Positions 1-4,851 of a stretch of DNA of 5,162 nt are shown here, one piece after another. The DNA is from JBMYTN01 sp049604415 (GTDB lineage: Bacteria > Pseudomonadota > Alphaproteobacteria > Rhodospirillales > Rhodospirillaceae), in assembly GCA_049604415.1 (NCBI GenBank), contig JBMYTN010000090.1:1-5162 (forward strand), in the 5' to 3' direction. Numbering within the stretch: position 1 is the stretch's first letter; the number at the start of each line of letters is the position of its first letter. A program made the position numbers and the translations under genes. The notes under the pieces were generated by a model that saw nothing but the letters and a program-made list of their open reading frames with translations, was not told the DNA's origin and did not search any database.

Positions 1-1143
1 GAGGAATATAATCAGGATGAATATCTGCCCTATGCCATTGGCAACGAGCCGGTCCCAACCCCGGTGCGCGACTTTGAAGGCCAGGATTACTCTTTGAGTG
101 ACTACACCCAGGACGCTTTAGGGCTTGATGAAGGCGTCACGGACCGGTGGGAGTTCCTGCCAATTGCAACAGATGAAAATGGGGAAACGGTCGCGGCGGT
201 CCCCAATGCCTTGGTCGCTGCCGGAGAAGCCGCTTTGTGGCCGTACTACCTTATGCGCGGCGGTGAATACACCCATGAAGACGCGCTAAACTTTTTCCTG
301 ACCTTCGGCACGGGTCTGGTGGGGGGCCTTGCCGCCAAGGCCACCAAAAAACCGATAAAGGACGCCTACGGGCATGTCTCAAACAAAGTCTTCGGCAGGG
401 CAGACGGTACAGCTGTCAGCCATCCGGACAGCGTCGCTCGATCAAAGTTACTGGGGCTTAATGAGTTTCCATCAGACAGCGCTCCCGCAAAAGAGGGTCT
501 GCTTTTTGTTGGGCCAAATGGTGAAAGCGTCACCAGCAATGTGGCGTATCTGATCGGAAAACATCCGAATGGAAAATACTATCATCTGCCAAAGGAGGTT
601 TATGAGGAGTTGTTCCAGAAATACTTTGATCTGAAAGTTGACTATGTTGCGCGGTCTTCCAAACAACTAAAAGGAGATTATGGTCGCATCCGCATCAGTC
701 CGGACACCAATCAGCCAAGAAGCGTCGCGATCGATAAATCTCTCAAAAAAGATGAACAGTTGAAAGCCCTCGCCCATGAATTGGGCCATGCAATTGATGA
801 GTTGTCACAGCAAATAAGCACCAAAGGAATAATAAAAGAACTGAATCAGATTTATAGTTTTGGTGCGGAGGGCAAGTTCAGAGAGCGAAAACTCTACACA
901 CCTTCTGCCGCTGGTTACAATGAGAAAGAGACACCGAGGGAACTCATGGCGGAAGCCATCCGGCAATATCTTATTGCCCCTGATCTAATGAACGAAAAAT
1001 TCCCGGCTACAGCGAAACGGATCCGGGACGCCGTCAATAACCGATCGGAACTTTCAAACATCATCCAACTGAACAGCACTGCTGCCATCGGCCTCGGTCT
1101 GATGTCCTATGACGAGGAGGATTTTCCGCCCATGGGACCTTAA
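1..1143 (+). CDS. Phage-associated protein, C-terminal lethal-factor-like zinc metallopeptidase domain (5' partial)
   Basis: The frame is open from base 1, so the gene begins upstream; the GTG at 64 is only an internal valine codon. The visible 380 residues, numbered from the window edge, have three parts. Residues 1-66 are acidic. Residues 67-111 hold two hydrophobic stretches (ALVAAGEAALWPYYLM and LNFFLTFGTGLVGGLA), perhaps a membrane-active or packing segment. From about 140 comes a hydrolase domain with HELGHAIDE (H259, E260, H263), then Y306 and E314-L-M-A-E318. Anthrax lethal factor has HEFGHAVDD, then Y728 and E735-F-F-A-E739, with nearly the same spacing, so E314 is the likely third zinc ligand. 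The domain ends about 60 residues later, as in that family. All catalytic residues look intact. By position it may be the variable tail of a MuF-type or internal virion protein, delivering a protease effector. The substrate is unknown. The peptidase call is strong; the effector role is inferred. Confidence 0.8.
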   Translation, partial: EEYNQDEYLPYAIGNEPVPTPVRDFEGQDYSLSDYTQDALGLDEGVTDRWEFLPIATDENGETVAAVPNALVAAGEAALWPYYLMRGGEYTHEDALNFFLTFGTGLVGGLAAKATKKPIKDAYGHVSNKVFGRADGTAVSHPDSVARSKLLGLNEFPSDSAPAKEGLLFVGPNGESVTSNVAYLIGKHPNGKYYHLPKEVYEELFQKYFDLKVDYVARSSKQLKGDYGRIRISPDTNQPRSVAIDKSLKKDEQLKALAHELGHAIDELSQQISTKGIIKELNQIYSFGAEGKFRERKLYTPSAAGYNEKETPRELMAEAIRQYLIAPDLMNEKFPATAKRIRDAVNNRSELSNIIQLNSTAAIGLGLMSYDEEDFPPMGP

Positions 1144-1165
1144 CAGAGTCGATCTATTCTGTTTT
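1142..1165 (+). terminator. Weak terminator-like hairpin after the peptidase gene
   Basis: The arms AACAGA (1142-1147) and TCTGTT (1158-1163) form a 6-bp AT-rich stem with a 10-nt loop. The right arm runs on into further Ts, four in a row at 1162-1165. It overlaps the TAA of the upstream gene. The stem is weak, so termination would be partial at best. Confidence 0.25.
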
Positions 1166-1216
1166 AAATCAAACCCTTAGGAACTGGCAACCTAGTGCCT
1201 AACAGCGCAGATCTGC

Positions 1217-1245
1217 TGGCCAAAAATCACCCTTGAGTGTATACT
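1217..1245 (+). promoter_or_regulatory. Candidate sigma-70-type promoter for the small-gene array
   Basis: TGGCCA (1217-1222, 4/6 match to TTGACA) and TATACT (1240-1245, 5/6 match to TATAAT) are separated by exactly 17 bp. Transcription would start near 1252, just upstream of the Shine-Dalgarno sequence of the first array gene. It would let genes A to C be expressed apart from the upstream virion gene, as expected of an accessory or immunity unit in a prophage. Confidence 0.45.
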
Positions 1246-1247
1246 CA
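1234..1247. promoter_or_regulatory. Operator-like palindrome overlapping the -10
   Basis: TGAGTGTATACTCA has perfect TGAGT/ACTCA arms around GTAT and encloses the candidate -10. A dimeric repressor bound here would block RNA polymerase. No repressor gene is visible in the window, and a 14-bp near-palindrome can occur by chance. Confidence 0.25.
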
Positions 1248-1275
1248 TAAGAACAATTAAAGGAGTTAAGCAGCT

Positions 1276-1551
1276 ATGGATGATCATGATTGGGTCACGA
1301 CCCGTTGGCATCATCTCGTCCCAGATGATTGGGTCGCCAAAGATGGCCGCACATGGGGTGAAATGTGCAATCACACGCGCAATGTTGAACCTTGGATAAA
1401 TCCAAAACTGAAATGGATAATGCCTCAATGGTGGAGGGATCAAAGAGCCCGACACCTGAGGTATTCCCGATCACTCGTCGACGATCCAGATGTGTGTTGC
1501 GTAGGAGACCCAAGACTGGCCAAAAAAATCGACAGAAAAAATGAAAAATAA
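1276..1551 (+). CDS. Small WHH-repeat protein A (unknown family)
   Basis: This is a 91-aa protein with one copy of a 45-residue core at residues 11-55. The core starts WHHLVPDDWV, has G and W at core positions 14 and 17, then R25, E28, N32-P33, and ends WWRD. A strong AAAGGAG Shine-Dalgarno (1259-1265) lies 10 nt before the ATG and fixes the start. The tail (RYSRSL, then GDPRLAKKID) is shared with gene B. The protein lacks the roughly 20-residue leader of B and C: its ATG aligns exactly, 644 bp earlier, with an ATA codon inside C. There is no signal peptide or membrane segment, so it is probably cytoplasmic. I recognise no family. Immunity protein, small DNA- or RNA-binding protein, and degenerate AHH/HNH-like domain are the options, none proven. 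Coding status is well supported by conservation across copies. Confidence 0.75.
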   Translation: MDDHDWVTTRWHHLVPDDWVAKDGRTWGEMCNHTRNVEPWINPKLKWIMPQWWRDQRARHLRYSRSLVDDPDVCCVGDPRLAKKIDRKNEK

Positions 1552-1858
1552 ACCAGAAAAACTTAACCCGCTAAAGACAGCAACAGCCAGAGAACCCAAG
1601 GAAAATCACGATTGGATAATGGATCCTTGGCATCATCTCGTCCCAGATGATTGGGTGGCCAAAGATGGCCGCACATGGGGTGAATTGAGCAATCACGCGC
1701 GCAATGTTGAACCATGGATAAACCCAAAACTGAAATGGATTATGCCTCAATCTTGGCGGGATCAAAGAGCTCGGCGCCTGAGGTATTCCCGTTCGCTCCG
1801 CAATGATCCAGATCTGTGCTACGTGGGAGACCCAAGACTGGCCAAAAAAATCGACTGA
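1541..1858 (+). CDS. Small WHH-repeat protein B (unknown family)
   Basis: This is a 105-aa paralogue of A, identical at 70 of 83 aligned residues from HDW to KKID by hand count, without gaps. Its leader (MKNKPEKLNPLKTATA) is shared with C. The core is at residues 30-74. One normally aromatic core position is changed (WWRD becomes SWRD). The ATG overlaps the 3' end of A by 11 bp, the A stop lying within ATGAAAAATAA. No Shine-Dalgarno sequence is visible, so translation probably depends on termination-reinitiation from A. Its reading frame is rotated by +1 relative to A because the duplication period, 322 bp, is not a multiple of three. Function is unknown. Confidence 0.75.
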   Translation: MKNKPEKLNPLKTATAREPKENHDWIMDPWHHLVPDDWVAKDGRTWGELSNHARNVEPWINPKLKWIMPQSWRDQRARRLRYSRSLRNDPDLCYVGDPRLAKKID

Positions 1859-1862
1859 AAAG

Positions 1863-2231
1863 ATGAAAAATAATCCAAAAAAAATTAACCCGCTAAAGAC
1901 AGCAACAGCGAAAGCAGCCATAGATGGTCAAGATTGGAAAATGTCTCTTTGGCACCACCTGATCCCCGACAGCTTTGTCTGCTTGGAGGGGCACAAGTGG
2001 GAGGGCATGCCTTGCACGGATCGGGAACGCGAAACCTGGATCAATCCAAAGCTTCGGCGCATCCTGCCGAAATGGTGGCGGGATCAACGCGCGAAAGTGC
2101 TGCGCGCTAACCGCAAAACCTTGGCCCGCGTTGGTATACCGGACCCTCTGGGCCCCAGCCCGGACGATCATTCTCTTGAACCAGCGCCAAAATATGGCAT
2201 CAACCCTGAATACGGCCCCCCCTGCCGTTAA
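1863..2231 (+). CDS. Small WHH-repeat protein C, possibly frameshift-extended
   Basis: This is a 122-aa protein as read in the zero frame. The leader (MKNNPKKINPLKTATAKAA) is nearly that of B. The core is at residues 30-74 and is clearly diverged from A and B (WHHLIPDSFV, INPKLRRILPKWWRD), but it has the same length and the same invariant residues. The start at 1863 lies 4 nt after the B stop and fits the shared leader; an upstream in-frame ATG at 1803 lies inside B and is rejected. After the core comes a Pro-rich tail (PDPLGPSPDD onward). The frame ends at TAA 2229-2231, directly after a C7 tract. A -1 shift in that tract opens 48 more codons, so the true product may be 168 aa. One 60-base line of C (2041-2100) is 57% GC against 37% for a line of A (1381-1440), so C looks better adapted to the GC-rich flanks. 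Confidence 0.75.
   Translation: MKNNPKKINPLKTATAKAAIDGQDWKMSLWHHLIPDSFVCLEGHKWEGMPCTDRERETWINPKLRRILPKWWRDQRAKVLRANRKTLARVGIPDPLGPSPDDHSLEPAPKYGINPEYGPPCR
2216..2222 (+). other. C7 homopolymer in slippery-heptamer phase
   Basis: Seven Cs are read in the frame of C as xxC-CCC-CCC, which is the X-XXY-YYZ phase needed for a -1 tandem slip. Slippage leads from the 3-codon dead end TGC-CGT-TAA into a 48-codon open extension. Length change of the tract (phase variation) or a base-calling error in a homopolymer would have the same effect. Confidence 0.5.
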
Positions 2232-2368
2232 CACCAAAACAGCTTGCACTCCAAAAAGCATATGCAGACTTTGAAAAAGAGTGTGAGGCTTTCGAGAGGG
2301 CAGAACAGGAAGAAGAGCTTTTAAGACAACGCTCGCTTCTCAAAAGAAATTCACCTTCAGAACAGTGA
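2222..2368 (+). other. Out-of-frame C-terminal extension of protein C
   Basis: This frame is open from 2210 to the TGA at 2366-2368 and has no ATG, GTG or TTG of its own. It is therefore either the continuation of C after a -1 shift or a leftover of a once longer gene. The 48 residues read as real protein: LPLTPKQLALQKAYADFEKE followed by CEAFERAEQEEELLRQR and a basic, serine-rich end. It is strongly charged and helical, coiled-coil-like, and unlike random shadow translation. Its last 29 bp overlap the 3' end of the convergent minus-strand gene. Confidence 0.5.
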
Positions 2369-2702
2369 TCTTTCCTGATGAATCAATATACTGAACTTTG
2401 CGATAGGGCGATTCATTCTTGAGTAAGCGGGCGAGTTCCAAACCAACAGCGTCAAGGTCAGTCAAATCCGTCTGCCTCTGACTTACACGCTCAGTGACTT
2501 CAAAACTCCAAGCTCGGAACCGTTGCGCAAGGGCTTTGCTCATTGAATAATTTTCGACGGTGGAATGCCCGTGCAGAAAATCAAATAATCCATCGCAGTC
2601 TTCAAAGTCTTCACCATGAACACCGATGTTACACATACTGATATCGACATCAAGAGTCGCGCCAAACAAATGGCGGGGTGGGATCCGAAGCCATCGCCAC
2701 AT
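2340..2702 (-). CDS. Hypothetical protein, 120 aa, convergent with gene C
   Basis: The chosen start is the ATG at 2702-2700 (product MWRWLRIPP onward), because GAGAG (2715-2711) stands 8 nt upstream on this strand. An upstream in-frame TTG at 2753 would add 17 residues and has no such support. The protein looks genuine: mixed polar and hydrophobic composition, a central acidic stretch (GEDFEDCDGLFDFLHG), a middle helical part (SMSKALAQRFRAW), then DAVGLELARLLKNE and a beta-like end (VQYIDSSGKITVLKVNFF). There is no signal peptide or membrane segment. I do not recognise the family. It is the only minus-strand gene in the window and sits inside the WHH array between C and D. Its size suits an immunity or regulatory protein, but nothing proves either. 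A candidate promoter and an inverted repeat lie just upstream. Confidence 0.55.
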   Translation of the reverse strand: MWRWLRIPPRHLFGATLDVDISMCNIGVHGEDFEDCDGLFDFLHGHSTVENYSMSKALAQRFRAWSFEVTERVSQRQTDLTDLDAVGLELARLLKNESPYRKVQYIDSSGKITVLKVNFF

Positions 2703-2724
2703 ATGTAAATCTCTCGTTTCCTGT

Positions 2725-2753
2725 TTTATCGAGTGCGCTGGAGAGTAGCGCAA
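2725..2753 (-). promoter_or_regulatory. Weak promoter candidate for the minus-strand gene
   Basis: On the minus strand TTGCGC (2753-2748, 3/6) and GATAAA (2730-2725, 4/6) are separated by 17 bp, about 23 bp before the ATG at 2702. The match is weak. It gains some weight from the inverted repeat lying across its spacer. Confidence 0.25.
2734..2752. promoter_or_regulatory. Inverted repeat TGCGCT-N7-AGCGCA
   Basis: This is a perfect 6-bp inverted repeat with a 7-nt centre, located between the minus-strand gene (start 2702) and the short plus-strand ORF (start 2763). It covers the spacer of the minus-strand promoter candidate, a normal place for a repressor site. It could also form a small RNA hairpin. 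Confidence 0.3.
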
Positions 2754-2762
2754 GGCACCTGC

Positions 2763-2921
2763 ATGGAATCAGAGACAACTCAACCCGGTCCCAACTGGCG
2801 CCGCCCAGTCGGTGCTCCGGTCCCTTTCTACCGCCTCACCACATCAGACCTATATGGGTCAACCGATACAAAACGAAGCACAACCAGGTCGTGCTCTCCA
2901 TCTCGTCAAAAACAGTTTTAG
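2763..2921 (+). CDS. Possible small ORF (52 aa) upstream of gene D
   Basis: The ATG at 2763 has AAGG (2752-2755) 7 nt upstream. The product starts MESETTQPGPNWRRPVG and becomes Ser/Thr/Arg-rich toward the end. The TAG (2919-2921) overlaps the Shine-Dalgarno sequence of gene D, so it could be a leader ORF coupled to D. The region around its ATG resembles that of D (AGGCACC, then ATGGAA). The middle also reads sensibly after a shift into the next frame (MGQPIQNEAQPGRALHLVK), so it may instead be a decayed gene. There is no recognised family. Confidence 0.25.
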   Translation: MESETTQPGPNWRRPVGAPVPFYRLTTSDLYGSTDTKRSTTRSCSPSRQKQF

Positions 2922-2930
2922 AGGCACCCC

Positions 2931-3458
2931 ATGGAAAGCCCATTTACGCGGGCATGGCATCATTTGGTCCCCGATGAGTGGGTCACCTTGGGTGGAGCCC
3001 CCTGGAAAGACCTGGATATCGCCGAGAGGAATCGTGAATCTGAAATCAACCCTGCTCTGAGAAGAATACTACCAAGGTGGTGGCGAGACCATCATGCATG
3101 GGGTCTCAAATTAGACAAAAGAGTGCTCTGCGGGCAAGTTCATTGCACCAGTCTTAAAAAAAAGCAACAAATAAAATTAGATAAATCAAGGTACAGATAT
3201 AGGTTAAAGAAAAAGATAAAAGGGCGTATTATTCGCGATTGGCATCATTTGGTTCCGGAAGAATGGGTTTCTTTGGATGGAACAGCTTGGGGGGACATGA
3301 CTGAATCACAACGTGACAAAGAAGCTAGCCTCAATCCAGCCCTGCGGAGAATACTGCCGCAATGGTGGCGGGACACCTATGCCCTTGTTCTCTTAAAGAT
3401 GCGATACAATCGGAAAATAGGGCGACGCTATGCGCCTCTGGGGACCTGCATGTTATAG
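2931..3458 (+). CDS. Two-domain WHH-repeat protein D (unknown family)
   Basis: This is a 175-aa protein holding two complete copies of the 45-residue core, at residues 9-53 (WHHLVPDEWV to WWRD) and 104-148 (WHHLVPEEWV to WWRD). Both keep all the invariant residues and are ungapped against A, B and C. The copies are 285 bp apart (95 codons), so they are in frame and fused. The linker at about 62-103 is very basic (LKKKQQIKLDK, RYRYRLKKKIKGR), and the line 3181-3240 is only 28% GC, like the A-rich gene junctions of the A-B-C array. D therefore looks like two formerly separate units joined by loss of a stop. AGAGG (2920-2924) 6 nt before the ATG fixes the start. The basic linker suggests nucleic-acid or acidic-partner binding. 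Function is unknown. Confidence 0.75.
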   Translation: MESPFTRAWHHLVPDEWVTLGGAPWKDLDIAERNRESEINPALRRILPRWWRDHHAWGLKLDKRVLCGQVHCTSLKKKQQIKLDKSRYRYRLKKKIKGRIIRDWHHLVPEEWVSLDGTAWGDMTESQRDKEASLNPALRRILPQWWRDTYALVLLKMRYNRKIGRRYAPLGTCML

Positions 3459-3652
3459 CCAGCAACCAAAGAAGACAGGACCCTAACAAGACTGACCGCA
3501 CCAAAGCGCGCAATCAATAAAGCGCCAATGCTCTGATGGGGATCGCGTAAAACACCAACGGGGATCTCACCCGTGGCCCTCCCAGTACAGCTGTCAGGTG
3601 CGCTGCAAACGGCCAGCCGACGCGCGCGTCTACCCCATACACCCGAACACAC
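3459..3652. other. Intergenic region without a convincing gene
   Basis: No ORF with a plausible start and composition is seen on either strand. A 7-bp direct repeat AAAGCGC occurs at 3503-3509 and 3519-3525, period 16, and GGGGATC is also repeated nearby. Two copies are too few to call iterons or an operator. No tRNA fold could be made. Confidence 0.4.
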
Positions 3653-3684
3653 AAAGGCCCGCGCCCCAAAGCCGGGCCTTTTCT
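3653..3684 (+). terminator. Intrinsic terminator before the scaffold gene
   Basis: The perfect 9-bp arms AAAGGCCCG (3653-3661) and CGGGCCTTT (3673-3681) surround an 11-nt loop and are followed by TCT. The A-rich left flank and T-rich right flank make it potentially bidirectional. It would isolate the WHH genes from the scaffold gene. Confidence 0.65.
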
Positions 3685-3739
3685 CATGCCCAAACTCCCG
3701 GCGCACACGACCCGTCGGGTATCAGAGCGTAAGAGCGCC

Positions 3740-3753
3740 CCGTCCCCGGACGG
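3740..3753 (+). other. GC-rich hairpin in the scaffold gene leader
   Basis: CCGTC (3740-3744) and GACGG (3749-3753) pair around CCCG, extendable to 6 bp with a tighter loop. It lies 30 nt upstream of the start codon and just before the ribosome-binding region. It may stabilise the mRNA 5' end or tune translation. Confidence 0.3.
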
Positions 3754-3782
3754 CGATTTCCCTTGAGATGGAGACCTTGACC

Positions 3783-4760
3783 ATGATCAACGATGACACC
3801 GAAGCCTGGGATGAGGGCGAAACCAGCGGAGGGTCCACCGAGGCCTCACCCCCGGACGCAACCCCCGAGATCCTGGGCGATGCCCAAGACCCAGACAGCC
3901 TATCGGACGCCTCCGTCCAGCCTAAAGACACTGAAGCCGGGCCTGACCCTGCAGAAGACGCCCCAGACAACGACGCCGAAGATGAAGATGGATCCGATAC
4001 CCTGGAAATTGATCTGGGCGGATCCAAGCACCGCATTGATCGGGCCGGGATGTCTGATGAAGCGGTCGAGAAGGTGCAGAGCTTCGCCAAATCCCTCCAT
4101 GCCGACTATACCGAGAAAACCCAAGGGGCCTCCGAACAGCGCAGTGTCGCCAGCGTCGAACAGGACCGGCTCAACCACTTCATGACCCTGACCGGTGCCC
4201 AGATGGCGGCCACGATCGAAAGCCAAAGCCTGAACACCAGCTTGGAGCTGATGCAGGCGCGGTTGACCGAGGATCTCTGGCAGTTCGACCCCGAGAACGC
4301 GCGCCTGTTGTCCGATATGATCCGGGGGACCCAAGCCCAACTCCAACGCCGGTCCACAGAGGTCCAACAGATCCAACAGTCAAGCCAGGCCGAATTCGCC
4401 GCTGCGCAACAGGCCAATTGGCAACGCGGCGTGAGCTATGTGACCCAGCGCATCAAAGACTTTGACGAGACCGCGCTGATCAAGTTCGTCATGGACAATG
4501 GGGTGCCCGAGCACAGCGCCAGAGCCTGGCCGATGTCCCCGGAGGTCACAGTGCTGATGCATGACGCAATGAAATACCGCGCCATGCAGGCCAAAACCCG
4601 CAAGCCCACAAAATCCGGCCTTAAATCCGCCAAGCCGGTCAAAGCCCTGAAGGGCAGAGGAGCCTCCAGGACCATGGATCCCGGCTCCCCGGCCTCGGAC
4701 AAGCTGCCCATCGAGCAGTGGATGAAACTGCGCAACAAAGCCGTCCACGGCTCAGGCTAG
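3783..4760 (+). CDS. Probable phage head scaffolding (capsid assembly) protein
   Basis: This is a 325-aa protein. Residues 1-75 are acidic and Pro/Ser-rich (AEDAPDNDAEDEDGSD). Residues 76-140 are mixed helical. Residues 140-215 are Gln/Ala-rich helices that probably form a coiled coil (GTQAQLQRRSTEVQQIQQSS). The C-terminus from about 270 is strongly basic (KTRKPTKSGLKSAKPVKALK) and ends LPIEQWMKLRNKAVHG. This acidic-coiled-basic build, with a closing (D/E)xWMKxRN-like segment, is typical of internal scaffolds that bind the major capsid protein through a basic C-terminal helix. The ATG at 3783 is chosen because GGAG (3770-3773) lies 9 nt upstream; ATG 3768 and GTG 3573 lack such a site, and the extra N-terminus from 3573 would be translated through the terminator hairpin. 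The line 4261-4320 is 60% GC, unlike the WHH genes. A capsid gene would be expected next. The call rests on architecture, not on a recognised catalytic motif. Confidence 0.6.
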   Translation: MINDDTEAWDEGETSGGSTEASPPDATPEILGDAQDPDSLSDASVQPKDTEAGPDPAEDAPDNDAEDEDGSDTLEIDLGGSKHRIDRAGMSDEAVEKVQSFAKSLHADYTEKTQGASEQRSVASVEQDRLNHFMTLTGAQMAATIESQSLNTSLELMQARLTEDLWQFDPENARLLSDMIRGTQAQLQRRSTEVQQIQQSSQAEFAAAQQANWQRGVSYVTQRIKDFDETALIKFVMDNGVPEHSARAWPMSPEVTVLMHDAMKYRAMQAKTRKPTKSGLKSAKPVKALKGRGASRTMDPGSPASDKLPIEQWMKLRNKAVHGSG

Positions 4761-4770
4761 GGCCGGGCAG

Positions 4771-4826
4771 GGCCCGGACCCTCGATGCTTCCCAGCAGGG
4801 TGGGTGTGGCGCAAAGCCGCAACTGT
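4771..4826 (+). repeat. 56-bp direct repeat, copy 1
   Basis: This is identical base for base to 4935-4990, offset 164 bp. It starts 10 bp after the stop of the scaffold-like gene, runs from GGCCCGGACCCTCGATG to CCGCAACTGT, and is followed by AGCGCC. The offset is not a multiple of three, so both copies cannot encode the same peptide in a single frame. Confidence 0.9.
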
Positions 4827-4851
4827 AGCGCCCCAACAAGTAGGCCCCCAA

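Larger units (their letters stand above)
1276..2100 (+). repeat. 322-bp tandem duplication array (three units)
   Basis: Matching landmarks recur at exactly 322 bp. GGCATCATCTCGTC is at 1307 and 1629, the leader TAACCCGCTAAAGACAGCAA is at 1564 and 1886, and the A start codon at 1276 matches 1598 and 1920. Units are about 1276-1597, 1598-1919, and a diverged third from 1920 to about 2100. Units 1 and 2 are near-identical at the DNA level, including the A-rich gene junctions, so the last duplication is recent. Because 322 = 3 x 107 + 1, the three genes occupy three different forward frames. Confidence 0.85.

Noticed and set aside
1510..1530. A7 tract in genes A and B as a frameshift site
   Set aside because: The tract is read GCC-AAA-AAA-ATC, so it is not in X-XXY-YYZ phase, and no conserved extension lies in the -1 frame.
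1192..1921. Minus-strand ORFs opposite genes A and B (72 to 116 aa)
   Set aside because: They recur only because the plus-strand sequence is duplicated, and they mirror the conserved WHH reading. None has its own ribosome-binding site or plausible composition.
1975..2274. Plus-strand 99-aa ORF overlapping gene C
   Set aside because: It lies in another frame over the conserved WHH core of C; its composition is rich in C, R and A as in shadow frames, and it has no conserved motif.
2678..3060. Two further plus-strand ORFs crossing the start of gene D
   Set aside because: Both run out of frame through the first WHH core of D, which is the conserved reading. Only the short stretch MGQPIQNEAQPGRALHLVK looked protein-like, and it is mentioned with the 2763 ORF.
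3480..3660. Possible tRNA or phage attachment site before the terminator
   Set aside because: No cloverleaf or TTCGA-type T-loop with matching stems could be assembled on either strand.
3428..3706. Minus-strand ORFs over the intergenic region and terminator
   Set aside because: They run through the terminator hairpin, are Arg/Gly/Ala-rich as expected of GC-rich noncoding sequence, and have no start signal.
3573..3782. N-terminal extension of the scaffold-like gene to GTG 3573
   Set aside because: The extra 70 residues would be translated through the intrinsic terminator and have Arg/Pro-rich junk composition. ATG 3783 has a proper Shine-Dalgarno sequence.
3793..4748. Long ORFs overlapping the scaffold-like gene on both strands
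   Set aside because: They are shadow frames of a GC-rich gene, with Pro/Ser/Gly-rich translations and no start signals.
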